Shown here one piece after another: positions 53,301-60,467 of a stretch of 64,000 nt of DNA. The DNA comes from Rhodobacter maris (GTDB lineage Bacteria; Pseudomonadota; Alphaproteobacteria; Rhodobacterales; Rhodobacteraceae): NCBI RefSeq assembly GCF_900217815.1, contig NZ_OBMT01000006.1:1-64000 (forward strand). Reading direction: 5' to 3'. Both the position numbers and the translations under genes were made by a program. The notes beneath the pieces were generated by a model. The model saw nothing but the letters and a program-made list of their open reading frames with translations. It did not search any database and had not been told where the DNA came from. Positions within the stretch are counted from its first letter, which is position 1, and each line of letters starts with the position of its first letter.

Positions 53301-54014
53301 GAACACATCGGGGTTTTGGGCCGTGCCGCGCACCACCGGGTTCTCGGGCGAGAGCGCGCGGGCACGGTGGGCGCGCACGAGATCGTCGTCGATCATCGCG
53401 CGGATCTGCGCATCGGGAATGAGGGTGAGCGTGTTCACCTCATGGCTGGTTCGGAACCCGTCAAAAAAATGCACAAAGGGCACGCGGGCGCGCAAGGTGG
53501 CCGCCTGCGCGATCAGCGCCATGTCATGCGCCTCCTGCACCGAGGCGGAGGCGAGCATGGCAAAGCCGGTGGGCCGCACCGCCATCACATCGGAATGATC
53601 GCCAAAGATCGAGAGCGCATGGGTAGCAAGCGCGCGGGCGGCAACATGAAACACCGTGGGCGTGAGTTCCCCCGCGATCTTGAACATGTTGGGGATCATC
53701 AGCATGAGCCCTTGCGAGGCGGTGAAAGTGGTGGTCATCGCGCCCGCCTGTAGCGCGCCATGCACCGCCCCCGCGGCCCCCCCTTCCGATTGCATCTCCT
53801 GCACCACCGGCACATTGCCCCAGATGTTGGGGATCTCGCGCGCCGCCCATTCGTCGGCGAGTTCGGCCATGGTGGAGGAGGGGGTGATCGGATAGATGCC
53901 GCAGACCTCGTTCACGCGGTAAGCGACATGGGCCACAGCGGTGTTGCCATCCATCACCGCGCGCGCCACCTCCGTTTCCTTCGAGGCGTCCTTTTGCACA
54001 GCCGTGTCACGCAT
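50385..54014 (-). CDS. nifJ: Pyruvate:ferredoxin (flavodoxin) oxidoreductase
   Basis: 1209 residues, single-chain PFOR. The order of domains is: pyruvate-binding domains I-II (IYPITPSSTMAELADEWA), central part, two 4Fe-4S motifs (CIQCGQCSFVCP and CTGCGLCIEACP, about 690-755), and the C-terminal thiamine domain with GDGWAYDIGYGG and DTEVYSNTGGQ. It oxidises pyruvate to acetyl-CoA and reduces ferredoxin or flavodoxin, feeding nitrogenase or other anaerobic redox steps. It overlaps the upstream GltD-like gene by eight bases. Confidence 0.97.
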   Translation of the reverse strand: MRDTAVQKDASKETEVARAVMDGNTAVAHVAYRVNEVCGIYPITPSSTMAELADEWAAREIPNIWGNVPVVQEMQSEGGAAGAVHGALQAGAMTTTFTASQGLMLMIPNMFKIAGELTPTVFHVAARALATHALSIFGDHSDVMAVRPTGFAMLASASVQEAHDMALIAQAATLRARVPFVHFFDGFRTSHEVNTLTLIPDAQIRAMIDDDLVRAHRARALSPENPVVRGTAQNPDVFFQSREGANPWHAAVPGIVTAEMERFAALTGRRYGLCDYLGDPEAERVIVIMGSGAEVVEETLTALNAKGAKLGAIVVRLYRPFPAEAFLAALPAACTKLAVLDRCKEPGAPGEPLFLDVVTNLAEATATGLRPAMPRVVGGRYGLSSKDFDPAQVKAVYDELAKAAPKQGFTVGITDDVSFTSLPVDAGFVTEPEETVRAVFYGLGADGTVGANKNSVKILAEEAGRFAQGYFVYDSHKSGAQTVSHLRFGPRPIKAPYLIHAANFVACHQFHFMQKIDVLKVAAPGATFLLNAPFGPDKVWDRLPRSAQAAILEKGLKFYVIDANRAAREVGLGRRTNTILQTCFFALSGVLPREAAIAQIKASIKKTYGRKGKRVIEQNWAAVDGALERLHEVTVPKAVSATEDRAPAVPATAPEFVRKVTALMMEDRGDEIPVSLLPADGTFPTGTAAWEKRNVADEVPVWREDLCIQCGQCSFVCPHSVIRAKYFDEDLLEGAPEGFKSAPVNARGYPGARFSLQFHVEDCTGCGLCIEACPSKSPTEPGVKAINLTEKAPLVAAAREAITFFEHLPVNDRARVDFANVRGVQFLEPLFEFSGACAGCGETPYVKLLSQLFGDRLMVANATGCSSIYSGNLPVTPWTKNREGRGPAWANSLFEDNAEFGLGFRLAADKHLDFARSLAQEMAPDLGEDLVAAILAAPQIRESEIRAQRERVATLKTRLLAHREAPRAQHLLSVVDHLVRRSIWIVGGDGWAYDIGYGGLDHVLASGRNVNVLVMDTEVYSNTGGQASKATPLGAIAKFAAAGKRTARKDLALQAVAYGNVYVAQVAMGANPQQTLQAFREAEAYDGPSLILAYSHCIAHGFDIRQGLGQQDRAVASGYWPLLRYDPQLRGTGTAPFRLDSPRPVLPFKDYAYNELRYSALAASRPEEASALLDEAQQAIREKYRTYEDFAAMDGGPGPAQVLGAAGKL

Positions 54015-55647
54015 GGGGGGCCTCCTCGGGGATCATGTCGAGCGCGCCGCAGGGGCATTGCTCGGAGCAGCTTGCACAGCCGGTGCACTTGGTCAGGTCG
54101 ATGGAATAGCCGCGGCCGGGGCCGTGTTTCACAATGGCTTCCTCGGGGCAGGCGGCGTAACAATTGTCGCATTCGTAACATTGCCCGCAGGAGTAACAGC
54201 GCGCCGCCTCATAGCGGGCCTCCTTTGTGGTGAGGCCCTTGATGATCTCCTGAAAGCCGCCCATCCGTGCGGCCTCGGCAAGGCGCGCCTGGGCGCTCGG
54301 CTCGGCATCGGAATAGACCGGCAGATGCAGCGTGGCAAAATCTGCCACTGGCGGCGCCGTGCGCTCGGAATAGTGCTCGCCCCGGAGCCAGGCGTCGATG
54401 TAGCGCGCGGCGCGCTTGCCGTGCCCGGTCGAGATCGTCACCGATTGCTGCGCGGGCACCATGTCGCCGCCGGCAAACACCCCCTCCGCGCCGGTCATCA
54501 TCTCGCCCGAAACGATCAGCGCGCCATCGGGGGTGAAGTCGAGCCCCGGCACCGTGTGCAAAAAGCCGCTGTCGCTTTGCTGGCCGAGCGCCAGCACCAC
54601 TGCATCCGCCGAAAGCGTCTCGATCTCGCCGGTGGGTTGCGGGCGGCCCTCTGCGTCGATCTCCATCCGTTCCACCTGCAGATCGGAGCCGGAGATTTCC
54701 TTGATCGTGGTGAGCCAGCGGATCTTCACGCCCTCTTCAATCGCCTCGTCGGCTTCAAAACTATGCGCGGGCATATGCGCGCGGTCGCGCCGGTAGACGA
54801 TGATCGTCTCCGTTGCGCCAAGGCGCTTGGCGGTGCGCGCGGCATCCATCGCGGTGTTGCCGCCGCCATAAACCACCACCCGGCGCCCCAGCATCGGCGG
54901 CGCCTCGGCGGAGGTGTCATGCAAAAGGCTCACCGCATCAAAGACCTTGGCCGCATCCCGCGCCGGGATCTCGACGCGCTTGCCAAGCCCCGCGCCAATG
55001 GCAAGAAAGACGGCGTCAAAGCCGCCCTGTTCCTTCTCGGCCATCAGATCCGTGACCTTGTGGTTGAGCGTGATCCGCACGCCAAGATTGGCGATCCGCG
55101 CGATGTCGGCGGCCAATTCGGCCCGCGGCATCCGGTAGGCGGGAATGCCAAAATGCATCATCCCGCCCGCCACCGGCCCGGCCTCGCGGATCTCGACCTT
55201 ATGGCCAAGGCGGGCGAGGTGATAGGCGGCGGAAAGCCCGGCAGGCCCCGCGCCCACCACGAGCACGCGCTTGTCGGTCTCCGAGCGCAGCTTGTGGAAC
55301 TCCCAGCCCTCGCGCGTTGCCATATCGCCCAAAAACCGCTCGACCGCGTGGATCGAGACGGGGCTGTCCACCGCGCCGCGGTTACAGCCCGCCTCGCAGG
55401 GGTGGTAGCACACACGGCCATGCACGGCGGGCATCGGATTGTCTTCGGTGAGCTTTTCCCAGGCCGCGCGGTAGCGGCCCTGCATGGCGAGCGCGAGCCA
55501 GGCGCGGATGTTCTCGCCCGCGGGGCAGGCCGCGGTGCAGGGCGCGGTGAGCGTCACATAGCCGGGGTGCTGGCTGCGCACGGGCCCCGTGCCACGATTC
55601 CCCTGCGGGCTGACCGAGGGGGTGAAATCCGGTACGCGTGTGCTCAT
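54007..55647 (-). CDS. GltD-like FAD-NAD(P)H oxidoreductase with 4Fe-4S domains
   Basis: 546 residues. An N-terminal FeS-binding part (CTAACPAGENIRAW), CYHPCEAGCNR, FAD motif VVGAGPAGLSAAYHLA, NAD(P) motif VYGGGNTAMDAART, and a C-terminal ferredoxin-like extension with CYSCGQCYECDNCYAACP and CTGCASCSEQCPCG. Resembles the small subunit of glutamate synthase and NADPH:ferredoxin oxidoreductase NfnB. It may exchange electrons between NAD(P)H and the ferredoxin reduced by NifJ. No gltB is present. It overlaps nifJ by eight bases. Confidence 0.88.
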   Translation of the reverse strand: MSTRVPDFTPSVSPQGNRGTGPVRSQHPGYVTLTAPCTAACPAGENIRAWLALAMQGRYRAAWEKLTEDNPMPAVHGRVCYHPCEAGCNRGAVDSPVSIHAVERFLGDMATREGWEFHKLRSETDKRVLVVGAGPAGLSAAYHLARLGHKVEIREAGPVAGGMMHFGIPAYRMPRAELAADIARIANLGVRITLNHKVTDLMAEKEQGGFDAVFLAIGAGLGKRVEIPARDAAKVFDAVSLLHDTSAEAPPMLGRRVVVYGGGNTAMDAARTAKRLGATETIIVYRRDRAHMPAHSFEADEAIEEGVKIRWLTTIKEISGSDLQVERMEIDAEGRPQPTGEIETLSADAVVLALGQQSDSGFLHTVPGLDFTPDGALIVSGEMMTGAEGVFAGGDMVPAQQSVTISTGHGKRAARYIDAWLRGEHYSERTAPPVADFATLHLPVYSDAEPSAQARLAEAARMGGFQEIIKGLTTKEARYEAARCYSCGQCYECDNCYAACPEEAIVKHGPGRGYSIDLTKCTGCASCSEQCPCGALDMIPEEAPHA

Positions 55648-55711
55648 GCTCGTCCTCCGCTGGCGCTGCTGGCAGGCGGTGCCAGATTAGCGAGAGGGCG
55701 CGGGGGCTTGC

Positions 55712-55725
55712 ATGACATAGATCAG
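55712..55725 (-). promoter_or_regulatory. Weak FNR-like box before the gltD-like gene
   Basis: ATGACATAGATCAG shares 7 of 10 positions with TTGAT-N4-ATCAA. It lies 65 bases upstream of the gltD-like gene. Weak alone, but consistent with anaerobic expression of the operon. Confidence 0.25.
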
Positions 55726-55771
55726 CCGGGGCGGTGTGACGGGGCGCACAAAATTGCGATCCGCCAACGCA

Positions 55772-55801
55772 AAGGGGGCGAAGCTTGCGCCGCGCCCCCT
55801 T
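55772..55801 (-). terminator. Intrinsic terminator after ubiV
   Basis: On the minus strand AAGGGGGCG / CGCCCCCTT (9-bp stem, 12-base loop) followed by TG. It lies 20 bases past the ubiV stop. Confidence 0.7.
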
Positions 55802-55820
55802 GCGAGACTGTGCCGAAGGC

Positions 55821-56729
55821 TCAGGCGCCCGCGGGCACCGGATGCGACCAGTCCGACCCGGAGGGCCCGGCAAAGAAGCCATCGGCAAAGCGTCCGCCGG
55901 GGGCTTCCGGCAAAAGCTGCGCCACCAGGGCCTCGGCGGTGATGTTCCCCGCGATCCGGTCGGCATAGCCCGCGCACAGGCCAACGAAATCGCCGGTCTG
56001 GGGCGAGAGGCGGAGGCTGTCGACCCCCGCATCCTTCAGCGCTTCGGTGTGATAGGCGGCGCAACCGGTCGCGGCGGAAAGGGTCTGCACCCCGTTCACC
56101 GACAGGAAGGCCTGCCCGTCGAGCGTGTCCACCTCGCGGCCGTCGAGATCCTCGCCGCAGATGAACTGGCAATTGTCCTTCGCCCGGTCATGCAGCCGCG
56201 CATGATAGCAGCGCGCCGAGATCGCGAGCGGCAAGCGGCCATGGCCCCAGACCTCAACCTTGACGCCCGCGTCCTTGCCCGCTTTCGCGAGCGTCGCAAT
56301 CGAGGCGAGCGGCAGTTCGGGCGGCAGGCAGATCCGCGTGGCGCCGCGCCGGGCCAGATAGCCGAGCGTGCCCTCGTTATAGACGTTCACCAGCGGGCCG
56401 ACCCAGAAGGGGGTGTTTTCCGGCAGGTGCTTGAGCGCGGAAATGTCGTTGATCTCGACCGGCAGGCCGAGGTCAAAGAGATCATGCGTCTTGTTGCGCT
56501 CGCGCCCGAGTGTCACGAGCCCGAGCGTGGAGAGCGCAACCTCCTTGCCCGCGGCGCGCAGCCCGGCGACGATATTGGGGATCTCCGCTTCCCAGAACGG
56601 CATCCGCTTCGAGCAGACCACCTCGCCCACCGCCACACGCGCAACGGGCGCCGCTTCGAGCGCCTTGTAGAAGGCGCGTAGGTCTTCGGCTTTCCAGAAG
56701 AACAGGTTCGGGCCAACCGTCAGTTCCAT
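55821..56729 (-). CDS. ubiV: Oxygen-independent ubiquinone hydroxylation protein UbiV
   Basis: 302 residues, peptidase U32 family. The four cluster cysteines are at C39 (EVVCSKR), C174 (SARCYHAR), C187 and C191 (NCQFICGED), in the C-X12-C-X3-C pattern of E. coli UbiV. UbiU-UbiV hydroxylates the ubiquinone ring without oxygen, using prephenate as oxygen source. The start at 56729 (MELTVG) has GGAG six bases upstream and gives E. coli-like numbering for C39; ATG 56735 abuts the ribosome site. It overlaps or abuts ubiU. Confidence 0.93.
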   Translation of the reverse strand: MELTVGPNLFFWKAEDLRAFYKALEAAPVARVAVGEVVCSKRMPFWEAEIPNIVAGLRAAGKEVALSTLGLVTLGRERNKTHDLFDLGLPVEINDISALKHLPENTPFWVGPLVNVYNEGTLGYLARRGATRICLPPELPLASIATLAKAGKDAGVKVEVWGHGRLPLAISARCYHARLHDRAKDNCQFICGEDLDGREVDTLDGQAFLSVNGVQTLSAATGCAAYHTEALKDAGVDSLRLSPQTGDFVGLCAGYADRIAGNITAEALVAQLLPEAPGGRFADGFFAGPSGSDWSHPVPAGA

Positions 56730-56731
56730 CG

Positions 56732-57712
56732 TCATCTCCAGGTTTTCGCATAGGCCCCGGCAGTGGCGGACTGGCCTTCAGTGAGCCGCGCGAGTTCCGC
56801 CAGCGGCAGGTCACGCCCTTCGGCGAGCGCATCGGTGGCAGCGCGGAAGGCGCGCACGACTTCCGCCACATAGGCGCGCGAACGTTGCCGCCCCTCGATT
56901 TTCAGCGCCGTCACGCCCGCTTTTGCGAGCGCCGGAATGAGGTGGCGCGCATCGAGCGACACCGGGTCTTCGAACACATGGCCGGTCTGGCTGCCCGAGG
57001 TGAAGCAGCCCTTGCACAGCGTCGGATAGGGCGCCGGGCGGTCTTTCGGCGTGCGGTGGATGGTGAAGCCGCCAAGCTTTGCCGCAAGATCCGGGCCTTC
57101 CTCGGCGTAAACCACATGGGAGGCGGGCGAGCACACGCCGTTCATGTTGGGCGAGAGGCCGGTTGCGTAAGAGGAGAGCGCGCAGCGCCCCTCGGCCATC
57201 ACGCAAAGCCCGCCAAACACAAACGCCTCGGTCTCGACATCGATCTCCTTGTTGATCGCGGCGATCTCCTGCACGGTCAGCACCCGCGGCAGGACCACCC
57301 GTTTCACGTCAAAGGTCTCGGCGTAGAAGTTGATCGCATCCGGGTTCGCGGCTGCGGCCTGCACGCTCAGGTGCCGGCGCAGCTTCGGGTGATGCGTCGC
57401 GGCATAGTCCAAAAGCCCGATATCGGCGAGGATCACCGCATCGGCGCCCGCGGCCTCGGCATCGGCAAGGCGCTGATGCCAGAGCTTTTCGCCGCCCGCG
57501 CGCGGGAAGGTGTTGAGCGCGACGAGCACTTTCGCGCCGCGCTTGTGCGCGCCCGCAACGGCAGGCACCAGTTCCTCGGGCGAGAAGTTCAGCCCCGGAA
57601 AGTTCCGCGCATTGGTCTCATCGGCAAAGCCGCAATAGACGGCATGCGCGCCCGCTTCGACCGCGGCGCGCAGCGCCGCAGGGGTGCCCGCGGGGCAAAC
57701 GAGTTCCATCAT
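56732..57712 (-). CDS. ubiU: Oxygen-independent ubiquinone hydroxylation protein UbiU
   Basis: 326 residues, peptidase U32 family. Cluster cysteines C170 and C177 (GGLCVMAEGRC), C194 (NGVCSPASH) and C233 (TLCKGC) match E. coli UbiU (169/176/193/232) shifted by one. The start ELVCPAGTPAALRAAVEAGAHAVY is typical for U32 proteins. It forms a complex with UbiV. It overlaps ubiT by four bases (ATGA). Confidence 0.94.
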   Translation of the reverse strand: MMELVCPAGTPAALRAAVEAGAHAVYCGFADETNARNFPGLNFSPEELVPAVAGAHKRGAKVLVALNTFPRAGGEKLWHQRLADAEAAGADAVILADIGLLDYAATHHPKLRRHLSVQAAAANPDAINFYAETFDVKRVVLPRVLTVQEIAAINKEIDVETEAFVFGGLCVMAEGRCALSSYATGLSPNMNGVCSPASHVVYAEEGPDLAAKLGGFTIHRTPKDRPAPYPTLCKGCFTSGSQTGHVFEDPVSLDARHLIPALAKAGVTALKIEGRQRSRAYVAEVVRAFRAATDALAEGRDLPLAELARLTEGQSATAGAYAKTWR

Positions 57713-58254
57713 GTCCAGCCTCCAGCCAGCGTATCGACGCGGTGCAGCACCATGCCGGAGCCTTTTTCGGCAAGGTTCACGGCGGGCTGCACGAAGGGTT
57801 TGAGCGGACCGGCAAGCTCGGCCAGTTCCGCCGCAAGGTCAAGCTCGGCATCGTCGATCGCATTGCGCAGCGCGACAACGGCAGAGGTGTCGCCCTCGAC
57901 GATCAGGTCGCGCGAGAAAAATAGCGCGTCTCCGTCATAGGCGCCATGCATCATGCCAAGGAACCCGGCAATCGGCCCGGCAATGCGCGCCTCGGCCTCG
58001 GGCGCGCGGCGGTGCGCGGTCAGCTTCACCTTGCCGCCGCGCAGATCGAGCAGCAGAAGGAACGGCAGGTCGGTCGCCTCAAGCAGGAAGCGCGCCTCGC
58101 GATACTGGCCAAGGCGCTGGAACAGGCCCGGATGGCGTTTGGCAATGCGGCGCGCCAGAAGGGTCAGCGTCACCGACAGCGGCGCAAGCGGCAAGGGCCG
58201 CATCGCCCGGCCCATCAGCTTGGGCAGGCGGGGAATCTGATCATGGTCGGACAT
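57709..58254 (-). CDS. ubiT: SCP2-domain lipid-binding protein UbiT
   Basis: 181 residues. An SCP2-like sterol carrier domain (LLDLRGGKVKLTAHRRAPEAEARIAG, FSRDLIVEGDTSAVVALRNAID) and the position upstream of ubiU and ubiV identify UbiT. It binds ubiquinone precursors in the anaerobic pathway. It starts with AAAGGAG. Its promoter region holds an FNR-type box shared with ubiD. Confidence 0.9.
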   Translation of the reverse strand: MSDHDQIPRLPKLMGRAMRPLPLAPLSVTLTLLARRIAKRHPGLFQRLGQYREARFLLEATDLPFLLLLDLRGGKVKLTAHRRAPEAEARIAGPIAGFLGMMHGAYDGDALFFSRDLIVEGDTSAVVALRNAIDDAELDLAAELAELAGPLKPFVQPAVNLAEKGSGMVLHRVDTLAGGWT

Positions 58255-58326
58255 GGCGCTCCTTTCGTCAGGGATTTCTCCCCCCTTCTAGATGGGCTCC
58301 TTTAACGCCGGTCACAATGCGGCAAC

Positions 58327-58340
58327 TTGATCAATGTCAA
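58327..58340. promoter_or_regulatory. FNR-type box shared by ubiT and ubiD
   Basis: TTGATCAATGTCAA matches TTGAT-N4-ATCAA except one position. It lies 73 bases from ubiT and 50 bases from ubiD. It could activate both directions under low oxygen. Confidence 0.7.
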
Positions 58341-58389
58341 ACCCTGGTCGATACGGGGATGCTAACGCCAACAAGACTTAGGAGGAATG

Positions 58390-59901
58390 ATGCGCAGCCT
58401 GCCCGTGTTTTCCGATCTGCGGTCCTTCCTCGACTGGGCGAAGGGTCGCAGTGATTACAAAACCATCGCCGAGCCTGTGGCGGTGGAGCTGCAAATGTCT
58501 GCGGTGCACCGCGCCGTTTTGGAGCGGGGCGGCCCGATCCTGCGGTTTGACAAGCCCGTGCTGCCCTCGGGCGCGCAAGCGCCGATCCCGGTTGTCACGA
58601 ATCTCTTCGGCACCACCGAGCGGGTGGCGGCGGGGCTCGGGCTCGCGCTCGATCAGGTGCCCGCGCTCGGTGAATTTCTGGCCTCGCTGAAAGCGCCCGC
58701 CCCGGTCGAGGGGATGCGCGATGCGTTTTCGCGCCTGCCGATGCTGAAGGCGGCGCTCTCCACCCGCGTGACCACCTCGAAAAAAGGGCCGGTGCAGGAG
58801 GTGGTGCTGGAACCCGGCAAGGGGCTGAACCTTGAGGATCTTCCGGTGCAGCAGCTTTGGCCCGGCGATGGCGGGCGGCTCTTCACCTGGCCGGTGGTGG
58901 TGACGCGGCCCTATGGCTCGGACATGGATGCCGTGATGGGCTACAACCTCGGCATTTACCGCGCGCAGCTTCATGGGCCCGAGAGCATCATCATGCGCTG
59001 GCTCGCCCATCGCGGCGGTGCGCAGCATCACCGCACCTGGCTTGCCGCCGGAAAACCGATGCCCGTCGCCATGGTGCTCGGCGCCGATCCGGCAACGCTT
59101 CTCTCCGCCGCGCTGCCCTTGCCTGAAAACGTCTCCGAACTCACCTTCTCGGGCGTGCTGCGGGGCCAGCGCTCGCATCTCGTGCCCGCCAAGACCGTGC
59201 CCCTGATGGTGCCCGCCGATGCCGAAATGGTGATCGAGGGCTGGATCCACGCCAATGACACCGCGCCCGAGGGCCCGTTTGGCGATCACACCGGCTATTA
59301 CAACGCGGTCGAGCCCTTCCCGGTGATGCGGGTCTCGGCGCTCACGCACCGCAAAGACCCGATCTATCTGTCCACCTATACGGGCCGCCCGCCCGATGAG
59401 CCCGCGATCATCGGCGAGGTGTTCAACGATCTGGCGCTGCCGGTCATTCGCCAGCAGATCCCGGAGGTGAAAGACCTCTGGCTGCCGCCCGCCGCCTGCT
59501 CCTACCGGATCGCCGTGGTGCAGATCAAGAAAAGCTACCCCGGTCAGGCGCGCCGCGTGATGATGGCGCTCTGGGGGATGCTGGCGCAGTTCAGCTATAC
59601 CAAGATGGTGATCGTGGTCGATGACGACATCGACCCGAGGAACTGGGACGACATTGCCTGGGCGCTCGCCACGCGCATGGACCCGGGCCGCGATCTGGTG
59701 GTGCTTGACCGCACGCCGATGGATTACCTCGATTTCGCCTCGCCCCTTGAGGGGCTCGCGGGCAAGCTCGGGATTGATGCCACAACGAAGATCGGCACCG
59801 AGACCACGCGCGAATGGGGTACGGTGATGGGGATGCGCCCGGAGGATGAAGCCTTTGCGGAGGCCGTGCTGAAACGCCAGTTCCCCGGAGGGCTGAAATG
59901 A
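58390..59901 (+). CDS. ubiD: 4-hydroxy-3-polyprenylbenzoate decarboxylase UbiD
   Basis: 503 residues. UbiD family: RGGAQHHRTWLAAGKPMPVA, EGPFGDHTGYYN (conserved E-x(4)-D region), KDPIYLSTYTGRPPDEPAIIGE and VVDDDIDPRNWDDIAWALATRMDP. It decarboxylates the ubiquinone precursor with prenylated FMN. The start at 58390 is chosen for better spacing to AGGAGG than ATG 58387. It overlaps ubiX by four bases. Confidence 0.94.
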   Translation: MRSLPVFSDLRSFLDWAKGRSDYKTIAEPVAVELQMSAVHRAVLERGGPILRFDKPVLPSGAQAPIPVVTNLFGTTERVAAGLGLALDQVPALGEFLASLKAPAPVEGMRDAFSRLPMLKAALSTRVTTSKKGPVQEVVLEPGKGLNLEDLPVQQLWPGDGGRLFTWPVVVTRPYGSDMDAVMGYNLGIYRAQLHGPESIIMRWLAHRGGAQHHRTWLAAGKPMPVAMVLGADPATLLSAALPLPENVSELTFSGVLRGQRSHLVPAKTVPLMVPADAEMVIEGWIHANDTAPEGPFGDHTGYYNAVEPFPVMRVSALTHRKDPIYLSTYTGRPPDEPAIIGEVFNDLALPVIRQQIPEVKDLWLPPAACSYRIAVVQIKKSYPGQARRVMMALWGMLAQFSYTKMVIVVDDDIDPRNWDDIAWALATRMDPGRDLVVLDRTPMDYLDFASPLEGLAGKLGIDATTKIGTETTREWGTVMGMRPEDEAFAEAVLKRQFPGGLK

Positions 59902-60467
59902 GCGCGCGGGTGATCCTGGGCGTTTCGGGCGCCTCGGGCGCGGTGCTGGCTTTGGCGGTGGCCGAGGCGCTCACCGCGCTCAAGGTCGAGATCGACCTTG
60001 TGATGTCCTCTGCCGCCAAGCTCACATTCGCCACCGAGGCCGACGAGGGCGCTCTTGAGAGGCTGCAGGGCATGGCGACGCGCAGCCACGCCATTGGCAA
60101 TGTGGGGGCCGCCATCGCCTCGGGCTCCGCGCCTTCGGCGGGGATGATCGTCGCGCCCTGTTCGATGCGCTCGCTCGCCGCGATTGCGAACGGGCTCGAC
60201 GATAACTTGCTTGTCCGCGCCGCCTCGGTGCAGCTGAAGGAACGGCGCCCGCTTGTGCTTTTGGCGCGCGAGGCGCCGCTCACGCTTGCACATCTGCGCA
60301 ACATGACCGCGGTGACGGAAATGGGCGGCATCATCCTGCCGCCGGTGCCCGCCTTCTACCTCAAGCCGCAGGGGGTGGCCGAGATCGCGCGCCAGATCGG
60401 CGCGCGCGCGGTGGACCTGTTGCGGCTCGGGCCGCCGCAGGCTCAATCGTGGTCGCAGGAGCCCTGA
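59898..60467 (+). CDS. ubiX: Flavin prenyltransferase UbiX
   Basis: 189 residues. GVSGASGAVLALAVAEAL near the start (FMN-binding), APCSMRSLAAIANGLDDNLLVRAASV (CSMxTL-like motif) and REAPLTLAHLRNM. It makes prenyl-FMN for UbiD. Its 3' end overlaps the convergent nnrS gene by 25 bases. Confidence 0.95.
   Translation: MSARVILGVSGASGAVLALAVAEALTALKVEIDLVMSSAAKLTFATEADEGALERLQGMATRSHAIGNVGAAIASGSAPSAGMIVAPCSMRSLAAIANGLDDNLLVRAASVQLKERRPLVLLAREAPLTLAHLRNMTAVTEMGGIILPPVPAFYLKPQGVAEIARQIGARAVDLLRLGPPQAQSWSQEP

Noticed and set aside
54007-55647. GltD-like gene considered as glutamate synthase small subunit
   Set aside because: There is no gltB beside it, and it has a ferredoxin-like C-terminal extension and a NifJ operon context instead.
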